Shown here: positions 6,871-12,805 of the stretch, piece after piece
Layout of the letters: the number at the start of each line of letters is the position of its first letter
Numbering within the stretch: the first letter of the stretch is position 1
IMG/VR virus record: IMGVR_UViG_3300043411_000219
Location: 1 to 40,748 of that record
DNA length: 40,748 nucleotides
Direction: 5' to 3' (one strand)
Source of the DNA: a virus
The notes under the pieces: model-generated
Seen by the model: only the letters and a program-made list of their open reading frames with translations
Told to the model about the DNA's origin: nothing
The model's database searches: none
Made by a program: the position numbers and the translations under genes

Positions 6871-7634
6871 ACAGCCGCATCCCTCATTTCCTCGGCTCGC
6901 ATGATTGCGCGGCCGATGATTTCCGGGATCTGCGGGACGACGGCATTTCCGAGGGCTCTAAGGCGGTCCACCCTATTGGCATTCCCATCAGCCATTCTCG
7001 GAATGTCGTCGACCGCACGAGGTCCTGGCGGCCAGTATCCACAATTTGATCGCAAAGGTTCGCGATATGAAGTCGTCCAGGAGTCCCGCGTCGTAAGCGG
7101 TTGCCACGCCCAGATTGGCCCTTGTAATCGCGCGTGGTCGGGGTATGCCAATAACCAGAGGCGTTCTCTGTGCTGGGACGCCCCAAGCGCGTCAGCTCCC
7201 AACACACACCATTCCGCGTCGTACCGCATCTCGGTAAGGTCGCCAAGTACGCCGAGCAATCCTCGAACAGCGAGAGCTGCGACGTTCTCCACGACGATGT
7301 ATCGCGGTCGTACGATCCCAATAATCCGCGCGTACTCGCGCCAGAGCCCAGAACGTTCTCCATCCAATCCGGCACGCTTACCGGCGTGGCTAATGTCCTG
7401 ACAGGGGAATCCGCCGCAGATGACATCTATAGGCTCCAAGCTGGCGAGCGATTCAGCGCCCAAGGCACATACGTCGTCGAAAATTGGGACATCGGGCCAG
7501 TGCTTTCTAAGCACGGCTCTGCAATAGGGCTCGATTTCGCAGAAGGCGACGGTTTGCATTCCGGCTCGCTCAAGTCCGAGGGAGAAGCCGCCGATGCCTG
7601 AGAATAGGTCGAGGACTCGCATGTCATTGCTCAC
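6867..7634 (-). CDS. dcm: C5-cytosine DNA methyltransferase
   Basis: A 255-residue C5-cytosine methyltransferase with the expected motifs in order: motif I DLFSGIGGFSLGLERAG (9-25), motif IV GGFPCQDIS with catalytic Cys78, motif VI VVENVAAL, motif VIII QHRERLW (154-160), and motifs IX/X RLRALGNAVVPQIPE (224 onward). The interval for target recognition between VIII and IX is only about 60 residues, short for the family. It would methylate phage DNA against host restriction. The GTG at 7634 overlaps the preceding gene; the ATG at 7622 is an alternative that loses four residues. A second gene is nested in a different frame over its C-terminal two thirds. Confidence 0.92.
   Translation of the reverse strand: MSNDMRVLDLFSGIGGFSLGLERAGMQTVAFCEIEPYCRAVLRKHWPDVPIFDDVCALGAESLASLEPIDVICGGFPCQDISHAGKRAGLDGERSGLWREYARIIGIVRPRYIVVENVAALAVRGLLGVLGDLTEMRYDAEWCVLGADALGASQHRERLWLLAYPDHARLQGPIWAWQPLTTRDSWTTSYREPLRSNCGYWPPGPRAVDDIPRMADGNANRVDRLRALGNAVVPQIPEIIGRAIMRAEEMRDAAV
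6884..7426 (-). CDS. Nested out-of-frame gene inside the methyltransferase
   Basis: A 180-residue frame lies wholly inside dcm. It starts at ATG 7426 with GGAG seven bases upstream, directly after an in-frame TAG. The product looks like a real protein: DTSSWRTSQLSLFED, then TLPRCGTTRNGVCWELTR, then SGYWHTPTTRDYKG, then FREWLMGMPIGWTALEPSEM. From memory, these W-T-S / L-P-R-x-G / W-P-T-P / M-G-x-P-x-G-W-T motifs recur in a family of phage proteins of unknown role found with cytosine methylases. The C-terminus is Ser/Arg-rich because it is read over dcm motifs IX-X. The function is unknown; it may assist, block or direct the methylase. Confidence 0.7.
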   Translation of the reverse strand: MSSAADSPVRTLATPVSVPDWMENVLGSGASTRGLLGSYDRDTSSWRTSQLSLFEDCSAYLATLPRCGTTRNGVCWELTRLGRPSTENASGYWHTPTTRDYKGQSGRGNRLRRGTPGRLHIANLCDQIVDTGRQDLVRSTTFREWLMGMPIGWTALEPSEMPSSRRSRKSSAAQSCEPRK

Positions 7635-7839
7635 AATCCCTCATTTCCTCCAGCCGCCGCCGAGCCGCGCTATTGCGCTTGGCCTGCTGGTCGTAGCTCT
7701 CTCGGTATTCCTTCGGCGCGGGAATGATCTGGCACTTGCGGCAACTGACGTATCCCACGCAGGATTCGGTGAGATTGCGCAGACCGGTTAGGCCAGAGCC
7801 GCAGGGGCAGGGCGCGTTTGTGGCGCGGGGGTTGGCCAT
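7624..7839 (-). CDS. Small zinc-ribbon-like protein
   Basis: A 71-residue protein with CPCGSG near the N-terminus and CVGYVSCRKCQII further on. The cysteines C-x-C...C-x4-C-x2-C suggest a small zinc-binding ribbon. The C-terminal 35 residues are charged and helical (QQAKRNSAARRRLEEMRD). The start at 7839 is set by AGGAG nine bases upstream; a TTG at 7857 would extend it. It overlaps the methylase gene by 11 bases. Its role is unknown; nucleic-acid binding is a guess. Confidence 0.6.
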   Translation of the reverse strand: MANPRATNAPCPCGSGLTGLRNLTESCVGYVSCRKCQIIPAPKEYRESYDQQAKRNSAARRRLEEMRDCEQ

Positions 7840-7866
7840 TTTTACCGACTCCTGCAAGGCTTACCA

Positions 7867-8061
7867 TTATGCAACGGGAACGGATTTGGCAGGGGTGCGA
7901 AAATCGTGCCCCAACCGATCGGTAAAAAAATTCCGGCCTTGCCGAAATCGGTAAAAGTTGCCATTTCTGCTGCGGACTGCACAGGGGACCGACCCGCGCC
8001 ACGGATGGAGGAGGGTTCCGTGTGGGCGTCTCTGCGACGGGCGAGGATCGGGGGAAATCAT
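7867..8061 (-). CDS. Small hypothetical protein
   Basis: A 64-residue frame whose ATG overlaps the stop of the phosphoribosyltransferase-like gene (ATGA), the usual junction in this genome. The product is basic and rich in Arg, Phe and His (NFYRFRQGRNFFTDRLGHDF), with no domain I recognise. Within it the DNA carries two direct copies of ATCGGTAAAA (7918-7927 and 7947-7956), read on the plus strand. A competing 40-residue frame at 7842-7964 ends two bases before the next gene. Only one is likely to be translated. Confidence 0.4.
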   Translation of the reverse strand: MISPDPRPSQRRPHGTLLHPWRGSVPCAVRSRNGNFYRFRQGRNFFTDRLGHDFRTPAKSVPVA

Positions 8062-8390
8062 GCGACGGCCTTTTGCAAAGCTTCGCGCTCGTACCAAAAG
8101 CGCAGCCGAGGCGGTTCGTTGAATACGTGGATCACAATGCACTCGCCGCCGTATCTGCGCTCAATTTGTCGCAACGTCGCGCCAGTCCGCTTTGCTGTAT
8201 CAATAATCAGCAACGGACGCAGGTTATCCGGGCACGGTTGGCCGCATGGAATCCACGGAATCCCGAGAATGTGCGATGCGTACACGCTGGCAACGGCACC
8301 GCTTCTGCCTGGGCCAACTACGGCACGCGCATTCACGCCTTCCAGCTTGGCGATGATTGCGTCTCGAAATGTAGCTTCGGTAACTATCAT
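8058..8390 (-). CDS. Phosphoribosyltransferase-like protein
   Basis: A 110-residue protein. VGPGRSGAVASVYASHIL (about residues 25-42) resembles the substrate-side loop of type I phosphoribosyltransferases, and LLIIDTAKRTGATLRQI (about 60-76) fits the PRPP-binding motif of hydrophobic residues, acid, then T-G-x-T-L. It is much shorter than cellular enzymes, and the usual paired DD is reduced to a single D, so catalysis is uncertain. Phages carry such domains in nucleotide salvage or as regulators (PyrR-like). It is translationally coupled to the Cro-like gene (ATGA at 8387-8390), the first cistron after the divergent promoter region. Confidence 0.6.
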   Translation of the reverse strand: MIVTEATFRDAIIAKLEGVNARAVVGPGRSGAVASVYASHILGIPWIPCGQPCPDNLRPLLIIDTAKRTGATLRQIERRYGGECIVIHVFNEPPRLRFWYEREALQKAVA

Positions 8391-8566
8391 TTAGCGCCTC
8401 GCTTCAATTTCCGTTGACGCGCCGCAATAATCTTGCGGATTGCAGGTTGACGGTCGGCAGGAATGCCGCGATAGCGCCACACGTACAGAGTCGTGCGCGA
8501 TACGCCGATTGCCTTTGCGGCATGATCGGCAAAACGCCACTCTCGGATCAGGTCATCGAATGTCAT
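8387..8566 (-). CDS. Cro-like transcriptional regulator
   Basis: A 59-residue basic protein, missed by length filters. MTFDDLIREWRFADHAAKAI then GVSRTTLYVWRYRGIP shows a full helix-turn-helix: A-A-K-A-I-G-V-S as helix 2 and turn, R-T-T-L-Y-V-W as recognition helix, then I-P-A-x-R-Q-P-A-I, the common end of Cro/YdaS-type phage repressors. It is the first gene of the minus early block and faces the 54-bp inverted-repeat region at 8598-8651, its likely operator. It probably represses the divergent plus-strand operon and/or its own. Confidence 0.8.
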   Translation of the reverse strand: MTFDDLIREWRFADHAAKAIGVSRTTLYVWRYRGIPADRQPAIRKIIAARQRKLKRGAK

Positions 8567-8597
8567 GCGCCGAACTTAACCCATGCGCCGACAATTT

Positions 8598-8651
8598 GCA
8601 AACTAGTAAAACTTATCACTGGCTTGTGATCGATAAGAAAATACTGTTTGC
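8598..8651. promoter_or_regulatory. Divergent operator region with inverted repeats
   Basis: The bipartite element GCAAAC-N8-CTTATC lies at 8598-8617 on the plus strand and again, inverted with the same 8-base spacing, at 8632-8651. Between them is a smaller palindrome ATCAC-N6-GTGAT (8615-8630). The 148-base gap 8567-8713 separates the Cro-like gene from the plus operon, so this is the expected control region. Promoter hexamers are not clear; TTGCAA-N17-TAAGTT on the minus strand is a weak candidate for the Cro-like gene. Confidence 0.7.
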
Positions 8652-8713
8652 AGAATGTGCAGGATGCGCCGATACTCTCCCCATCGACATCGCCACGACG
8701 AAGGGGAAACAAA

Positions 8714-8935
8714 GTGATCAACCGAAGCAAGCAGTGCTGGGAAGTCGGAGAAACGGTCAAGGTCGGATTCATGACCCTGCGAGTTCTCGCCAAGGTTCCG
8801 ACGCCCGGCGACTTCCTCCCTGACCAATACGCGCTGACGAACGCCGATGGTTCGCGCTTCTACCGTTTCGTGCCGCACAACGGTTGCGAGCGGGTTACTG
8901 ATCTTGCCGAAGCAATGGTGCAACGTGGGTTCTGA
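8714..8935 (+). CDS. Hypothetical protein, first gene of the plus operon
   Basis: A 73-residue protein starting at GTG 8714 with AGGGG seven bases upstream; an ATG at 8648 would begin inside the operator. The product (SKQCWEVGETVKVGFMTLRV, then YALTNADGSRFYRFVPHNGC) looks like a small beta-rich domain. No family is recognised. As first gene after the divergent promoter it is probably expressed early. Confidence 0.6.
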   Translation: MINRSKQCWEVGETVKVGFMTLRVLAKVPTPGDFLPDQYALTNADGSRFYRFVPHNGCERVTDLAEAMVQRGF

Positions 8936-9107
8936 TCACTTGATCGTCTTGCTCAACCAAGAAATTGAGCGACTCCACGCTGAGATAGAAAGTCTTCGTG
9001 CAGATGCAGCCCATCATGACAAATGGGCAATACAACAGGCCGACCTCATGCGGCTTGATCGTGCCGAAATCCATCGGTTACGTGAACTCGCCAAGGTGCC
9101 CGCATGA
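8925..9107 (+). CDS. Small coiled-coil protein
   Basis: About 60 residues from GTG 8925, overlapping the previous gene by 11 bases; a TTG at 8940 is an alternative start. Nearly all of it is a heptad-like helix (VLLNQEIERLHAEIESLRAD). No family is recognised. Its stop overlaps the next ATG as ATGA. It is one of a series of tiny genes of unknown role. Confidence 0.5.
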   Translation: MGSDHLIVLLNQEIERLHAEIESLRADAAHHDKWAIQQADLMRLDRAEIHRLRELAKVPA

Positions 9108-9301
9108 GTTCCCGCGATTTGACCGCTCACGCCGCCCTAGCCGCCGACATCCTGTCCATGCCCGCCGACCTCGCCGGGTACTCGCTGATCATCGAGGCCA
9201 TGCTGCACAAGCTCGAAGGTGCGCGCATCCCGTCTGTGGAGTTCGACTTAGCGCACACGCTGCATGTTGCTCACGACATTGCGCAGGGGGATGAGGAATG
9301 A
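9104..9301 (+). CDS. Small hypothetical protein
   Basis: A 65-residue helical protein (MSSRDLTAHAALAADILSMP, later LAHTLHVAHDIAQGDEE). The ATG overlaps the preceding stop and its own TGA overlaps the next ATG. No motif is recognised. Confidence 0.6.
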   Translation: MSSRDLTAHAALAADILSMPADLAGYSLIIEAMLHKLEGARIPSVEFDLAHTLHVAHDIAQGDEE

Positions 9302-9594
9302 GCGCGAACAAGTGGACGCCGGGACCGTGGATTCATTGGGCTGATACGAACCTCGTCATTCGTTTGCATGGCGGCGCGGCGAGGCGTGAAGACTTGCGCA
9401 TCTGCGAGGTATCCACCAACACGCGCAAAGACGAAGGCAGGTATAACGCCCGCCTAATCGCCGCGGCTCCTACTTTGCTCGATGCCTGCGAGGCAGCATG
9501 GAACTGCGTCATTGAACTGCCGCCGTCGAATGCGACATCCGAGCTTGTTCGCATGCTTGCAGACGCCCTAGCCCGTGCCCGAGGTGAATCATGA
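9298..9594 (+). CDS. TPGPW-type phage accessory protein
   Basis: 98 residues. The N-terminal K-W-T-P-G-P-W and the later YNARLIAAAPTLLDACEAAW segment are signatures of a very common small phage protein family of unknown function, recognised from memory. The C-terminal helix ends ADALARARGES. It is coupled by ATGA overlaps on both sides. Probably an early accessory protein. Confidence 0.7.
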   Translation: MSANKWTPGPWIHWADTNLVIRLHGGAARREDLRICEVSTNTRKDEGRYNARLIAAAPTLLDACEAAWNCVIELPPSNATSELVRMLADALARARGES

Positions 9595-9932
9595 CCCACT
9601 ACGAGCAATCCAACGCCGACCTACTAGCAACGATCCAGCGCCTACGTTGCGACCTGGGCTATGACCCGGTATCGGACGACACCGTGAGCACGATGGCGCT
9701 ATTTGACGGGCTGTGCAAGGTCGAGCGCGAGTTACGGCGCGAACTGTCTTGGCAGGGTGCGACGACTAAACCGCAGGCTGCGCTGCCGAAAGACGCGATA
9801 ACGCACGGCGTTAACTGCCAAAAAGCGCCGCACTGTGCCGCCACCGGGTATCTGCACACCGAGGCCGACGATTCGCCTTATGACGTGGATGGGGTAGCGT
9901 ACTGCGGTCGCTGCCATATGGTGACGCGATGA
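9591..9932 (+). CDS. Hypothetical protein with C-terminal cysteine pairs
   Basis: A 113-residue protein. The N-terminal half is a helix (SNADLLATIQRLRCDLGYDP). The C-terminal 45 residues hold C-x5-C...C-x2-C (VNCQKAPHCAATGYLH, then YCGRCHMVT), which may bind one zinc ion. No family is assigned. It has ATGA overlaps on both sides. Confidence 0.6.
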   Translation: MTHYEQSNADLLATIQRLRCDLGYDPVSDDTVSTMALFDGLCKVERELRRELSWQGATTKPQAALPKDAITHGVNCQKAPHCAATGYLHTEADDSPYDVDGVAYCGRCHMVTR

Positions 9933-10069
9933 ACCAAACGATCCGCCAAATGCGCGCACTGAGCCAGCCGCGTCGACTCACGCCAGCCGGGCGCTTCTGG
10001 ACCGCATACGCCATCGGCGCCCTGCTCGGCGTGTATGTGCTGGTGGACTTGGTTACGAGGGCGCTATGA
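9929..10069 (+). CDS. Small single-span membrane protein
   Basis: A 46-residue gene coupled at both ends by ATGA. The N-terminus is basic (MNQTIRQMRALSQPRRL), followed by a membrane segment FWTAYAIGALLGVYVLVDLV and a two-residue cytoplasmic end. It is probably an inner-membrane protein with N-in topology. Function unknown. It is too short for common gene finders. Confidence 0.6.
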   Translation: MNQTIRQMRALSQPRRLTPAGRFWTAYAIGALLGVYVLVDLVTRAL

Positions 10070-10398
10070 GCGATCGAGAGTTGCTGGAGATGGCGGCTAA
10101 GGCTGCGGGGATTGAGTGGTACGGGTACTGCGGCGACGACTCTACCGAATGCCATTATTTCGACATTGGACCGGATGACGTTGTGAAGTGGAATCCATTG
10201 CGTGACGACGGCGATGCGCTGCGGCTGGCTGGCACGGCGGGCATATCGGTAGATAGAACAAGCAACCGCTGCTGGGCATGGAAGAACGGATCGGCGATGT
10301 ACGGGGTCTGCGAGGAATTCTACAAAGGCGACATACACGCCGCCACACGCCTGGCCATCGTCCGAGCAGCAGCCGAAATCGGGAGGAAGATGCCATGA
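10066..10398 (+). CDS. Phage protein with DGDALRLA motif
   Basis: 110 residues. The pattern SDRELLEMAAKAAGIE at the start, WNPLRDDGDALRLAG in the middle and AIVRAAAEIGRKM at the end is a widespread phage accessory family (DUF2591-like in layout) of unknown function. It is coupled to its neighbours by ATGA overlaps. Confidence 0.7.
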   Translation: MSDRELLEMAAKAAGIEWYGYCGDDSTECHYFDIGPDDVVKWNPLRDDGDALRLAGTAGISVDRTSNRCWAWKNGSAMYGVCEEFYKGDIHAATRLAIVRAAAEIGRKMP

Positions 10399-10538
10399 CC
10401 ATCGACCGCGTTATCGGATGGTTTGCAGCCATCGGCCTCGTGTGGATATGCAGCACCGCGGGCATATGGGGCCCCGTAGTCGACAACCTCGAATGCAAGT
10501 CGACGCCGACGATGCAGAGAAAGGAGGTGCGGTTGTGA
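10395..10538 (+). CDS. Small membrane or exported protein
   Basis: 47 residues: MTIDRVIGWFAAIGLVWICS opens with one hydrophobic segment, followed by a polar tail of about 27 residues containing one Cys. It could be a single-span protein or have an uncleaved signal anchor. The ATG overlaps the previous stop, and the last codons carry the strong AGGAGG used by the next gene. Confidence 0.5.
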   Translation: MTIDRVIGWFAAIGLVWICSTAGIWGPVVDNLECKSTPTMQRKEVRL

Positions 10539-10870
10539 GCATCATTCAAGGAAAACTCCCGCGCGTGAAGTTCGCTCCACACGAGCCCGGTAAATCGTAC
10601 ATGCCTTGCAACGGCAGCGAAGGTGAATACTTCTTCGGCATGTGGTGCGAGGAATGCGCGCGTGACAAGCTGATGAACGGCGAAGCAACGATGGATGAAA
10701 CAGACAAAGACCCGTCGTTGCTATGCGAAATCATCGGGCGATCGTATTGCAATGACTCGATACCGGAGTGGATATACGGCGAGGATGGGCAGCCGAAGTG
10801 CACGCAGTTCGTGCCGAAGGGTGACCCGGTGCCGCTGCCGCCTAACCCGGATCAAGGATCGCTGTTGTGA
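10535..10870 (+). CDS. Hypothetical cysteine-rich protein
   Basis: A 111-residue protein from GTG 10535, which overlaps the upstream stop (GTGA) and has AAGGAGG seven bases ahead, the strongest ribosome-binding site in this operon. FGMWCEECARDKLMNG, preceded by a single Cys (MPCNG) and followed by LLCEIIGRSYCND, suggests a zinc site. The C-terminus is Pro-rich. Phage proteins with a similar W-C-x-x-C-x-R-D segment are known, but I cannot name a function. Confidence 0.6.
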   Translation: MSIIQGKLPRVKFAPHEPGKSYMPCNGSEGEYFFGMWCEECARDKLMNGEATMDETDKDPSLLCEIIGRSYCNDSIPEWIYGEDGQPKCTQFVPKGDPVPLPPNPDQGSLL

Positions 10871-11085
10871 CCGCCCCCGCCCCCAAATTCCGTTTCACCT
10901 ACGCCGTCCCCGTGCGTCACAGCCTCGTCAGGGGCAACACGGTAGCCCGTAACGAGCAGGCAGTGCGCAACGAGCTTGCGATGCGGTATGGGAGCGAGGC
11001 GGCGGAACAGGCGCGGGTGGAGTTGGCTAGTGTGGAGGAACCATGCAATGAATCACGACGACTATTTGAGGGCTATGGAGCATGA
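10867..11085 (+). CDS. Small hypothetical protein
   Basis: 72 residues from GTG 10867 (GTGA overlap). Basic N-terminus (KFRFTYAVPVRHSLVRGNTV) and an acidic helical C-terminus. No family is recognised. Its TGA overlaps the ATG of the ERF gene. Confidence 0.55.
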   Translation: MTAPAPKFRFTYAVPVRHSLVRGNTVARNEQAVRNELAMRYGSEAAEQARVELASVEEPCNESRRLFEGYGA

Positions 11086-11801
11086 ACAAGAGCGAACAAA
11101 TCAACGAGATTGCAAGCGCGTTAGCCAAGGCACAATCGCAACTACGCAACCCGGCATTCGACAGCAACAACCCGCACTTCAAGTCGAAATACGCGAGCCT
11201 AGCAAGCGTGAGGGATACCGTTATCCCGGTCCTTTCTGAGCATGGATTGTCCGTGGTTCAAATGCCCGTGACCGCTGATGGCAAGGCAGGTTGCGAAACC
11301 ATGCTGATGCACTCGTCCGGTCAGTTCCTCTCGGAGTGCCTGCTAATCACGGTCGATAAATCGAATGCACATGGGGTCGGGAGTGCGATCACCTACGCTC
11401 GGCGATTCTCCCTCATGGCGTTTGCGGGTGTCGTGGGCGACGATGACGACGACGGGAACGCGAGCGTAGGCAAGCCTAAGCCGTCCATCGTTCCAGCGCC
11501 CATCACCCCCACTACCGGAGCATTCGACGGCCTTGCTCCTGACCGCGCAGAGGTCGCAAGACGTATCGGGGATGCAGTCATCGCAATGATCGAGGCCGAT
11601 AGTCTTGAGGATGCCTATACGTACCTCTACGTGGAAAACAAGGACGCCGGGCGTATCAGTAATGACGAGATGATCGCTGTGTGGTCCATGCTTGGCCCGT
11701 ACAGCAAAGCACGGTCTGCGTTTAAGCGGATGCGCGACAAGCACATAAAGTCCGAACAATCCAATAACACCACCACAACTTCTGAACCAGAGGCAGCATA
11801 A
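11082..11801 (+). CDS. erf: ERF-family single-strand annealing protein
   Basis: A 239-residue protein. The N-terminal region INEIASALAKAQSQLRNPAF, then NPHFKSKYASLASVRD, then LSEHGLSVVQMPV, and later HGVGSAITYARRFSLMAFAG followed by an acidic run GDDDDDGN, is the classic ERF superfamily pattern. These proteins form rings that anneal complementary DNA in phage recombination and genome circularisation. The linker from about residue 125 is Pro/Thr-rich; the last 80 residues are a helical C-terminal domain with a Thr/Asn-rich tail. It is in an operon with an HNH endonuclease and an SSB-like gene. I see no exonuclease partner. Confidence 0.92.
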   Translation: MNKSEQINEIASALAKAQSQLRNPAFDSNNPHFKSKYASLASVRDTVIPVLSEHGLSVVQMPVTADGKAGCETMLMHSSGQFLSECLLITVDKSNAHGVGSAITYARRFSLMAFAGVVGDDDDDGNASVGKPKPSIVPAPITPTTGAFDGLAPDRAEVARRIGDAVIAMIEADSLEDAYTYLYVENKDAGRISNDEMIAVWSMLGPYSKARSAFKRMRDKHIKSEQSNNTTTTSEPEAA

Positions 11802-12407
11802 ATGCAATTTGGGCAATTGACAGTCCTGGACACAAATTTAATCAATGGCCGAAGGCAGGCATTATGTCGATGTGCGTGCGGCACATCTAAATGGATTCGG
11901 ATAGATGCGCTAAAACAAGGCCAGCTTTCATGCGGGTGCATCGCTCGTAAGTTATCTTCAGACCGGTTAAGAACGCATGGGATGTCGTCGACGAGTTCAT
12001 TCCGTGCGTGGAACGCGATGATGAATCGGTGTTACCGACCGGCCCAAGCACACTATGGCCGCTACGGCGGGCGAGGAATACGTGTTTGTGACCGATGGCA
12101 TAGCTTTGAAAACTTCATTGAAGATATGGGCCTAACGCCAATCGGGTTCCAGTTGGACCGGATCAACAATGCCGGTGACTATGAGCCGGGAAACTGCCGA
12201 TGGGTTACGCCGTTAATGAATTCCAACAACCGGCGTGACAATGTTCGTATCGAATATGGCGGCACGACTATGACACTGGCGGAGTGGGCTCGGGTCAAAA
12301 AATTGACCTACCACACACTGTTTTTAAGACTTAAGCGCGGATGGAGTATTGAACGCGCATTGACAACGAAGATGCGCGAAGAACGCGCGAAGGCTAAGGC
12401 AGCATAA
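11802..12407 (+). CDS. HNH endonuclease (homing-type)
   Basis: A 201-residue protein. The N-terminus carries a small zinc-like region (ALCRCACGTSKWIRID, later SCGCIARK). The core has HGMSSTSSFRAWNAMMNRCY, GGRGIRVCDRWHSFENF, LDRINNAGDYEPGNCRW and NSNNRRDN, which is the common phage HNH family of mobile intron-less endonucleases. The C-terminal part (TMTLAEWARVKKLTYHTLFL) looks like a DNA-binding helix-turn-helix. The gene starts directly on the ERF stop (TAAATG) and its DNA is visibly richer in A+T than its neighbours, so it is probably a recent insertion between erf and the SSB-like gene. Confidence 0.85.
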   Translation: MQFGQLTVLDTNLINGRRQALCRCACGTSKWIRIDALKQGQLSCGCIARKLSSDRLRTHGMSSTSSFRAWNAMMNRCYRPAQAHYGRYGGRGIRVCDRWHSFENFIEDMGLTPIGFQLDRINNAGDYEPGNCRWVTPLMNSNNRRDNVRIEYGGTTMTLAEWARVKKLTYHTLFLRLKRGWSIERALTTKMREERAKAKAA

Positions 12408-12418
12408 CCAGCGAGGCG

Positions 12419-12721
12419 ATGATGGCATACGAAAAGCGCGAAGGGTCGGGAAGTCTGTTTAAGAACGACCGCAAGGAACAACCGAATCACCCTGACTACA
12501 AAGGCGACATCCTGATAGACGGACAAGAGTATTGGCTGTCGGCCTGGATCAAGGAAGGCGCCAAAGGCAAGTTTATGAGCATCGCTGCCAAGCCGAAGGA
12601 AGCGCGGCAGGAGCAACCGAGGCAGCAATCGAAGGCTCCGCTGCCGGGTAACTTTCAGGATCTCGACGATGAAATTCCGTTCGATAACCCGTACCGCGGC
12701 ATCCGCTGCTTAGTCGTCTAA
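12419..12721 (+). CDS. SSB-like single-strand DNA-binding protein (putative)
   Basis: 99-100 residues (ATG at 12419 or 12422). The body EGSGSLFKNDRKEQPNHPDY, then DGQEYWLSAWIKEGAKGKFM has the short beta-rich pattern seen in a small phage protein family often lying next to ERF or RecT. Near the end is DLDDEIPF, nearly the acidic DDDIPF tip of bacterial SSB that recruits repair proteins. Here it is followed by 12 more residues (DNPYRGIRCLVV), so the tip is internal. The role as an ssDNA-binding partner of ERF is inferred from these features and the context. Confidence 0.6.
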   Translation: MMAYEKREGSGSLFKNDRKEQPNHPDYKGDILIDGQEYWLSAWIKEGAKGKFMSIAAKPKEARQEQPRQQSKAPLPGNFQDLDDEIPFDNPYRGIRCLVV

Positions 12722-12729
12722 CCGTTCAC

Positions 12730-12787
12730 GAGGCGGCGAGCCCCGGTCATGGCGACACGGGGCGTCCGTGTGGCGCGGCGCCGCCTC
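12730..12787 (+). other. Structured intergenic RNA element
   Basis: A perfect 9-bp closing stem GAGGCGGCG/CGCCGCCTC (12730-12738 with 12779-12787) encloses two hairpins that cannot form together: GCCCCG/CGGGGC (12740-12745 with 12758-12763) and ACACGG/CCGTGT (12755-12760 with 12766-12771). No U-run follows. The ribosome-binding site AAGGA of the next gene begins eight bases after the closing stem. It may be an mRNA stability or translation-control element. Confidence 0.45.
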
Positions 12788-12805
12788 ACCCGATAAGGAA
12801 TGATG

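Noticed and set aside
7427-7627. A 66-codon frame just upstream of, and in frame with, the nested methylase-internal gene
   Set aside because: It is Ser/Pro-rich, ends at TAG before the nested ATG, and looks like the plain alternate reading of dcm motif I; the nested gene has its own ribosome-binding site after it.
7842-7964. A 40-codon minus frame before the zinc-ribbon gene
   Set aside because: It competes with the 64-codon frame that starts with the usual ATGA overlap; its own ribosome-binding site is poor. It cannot be fully excluded.
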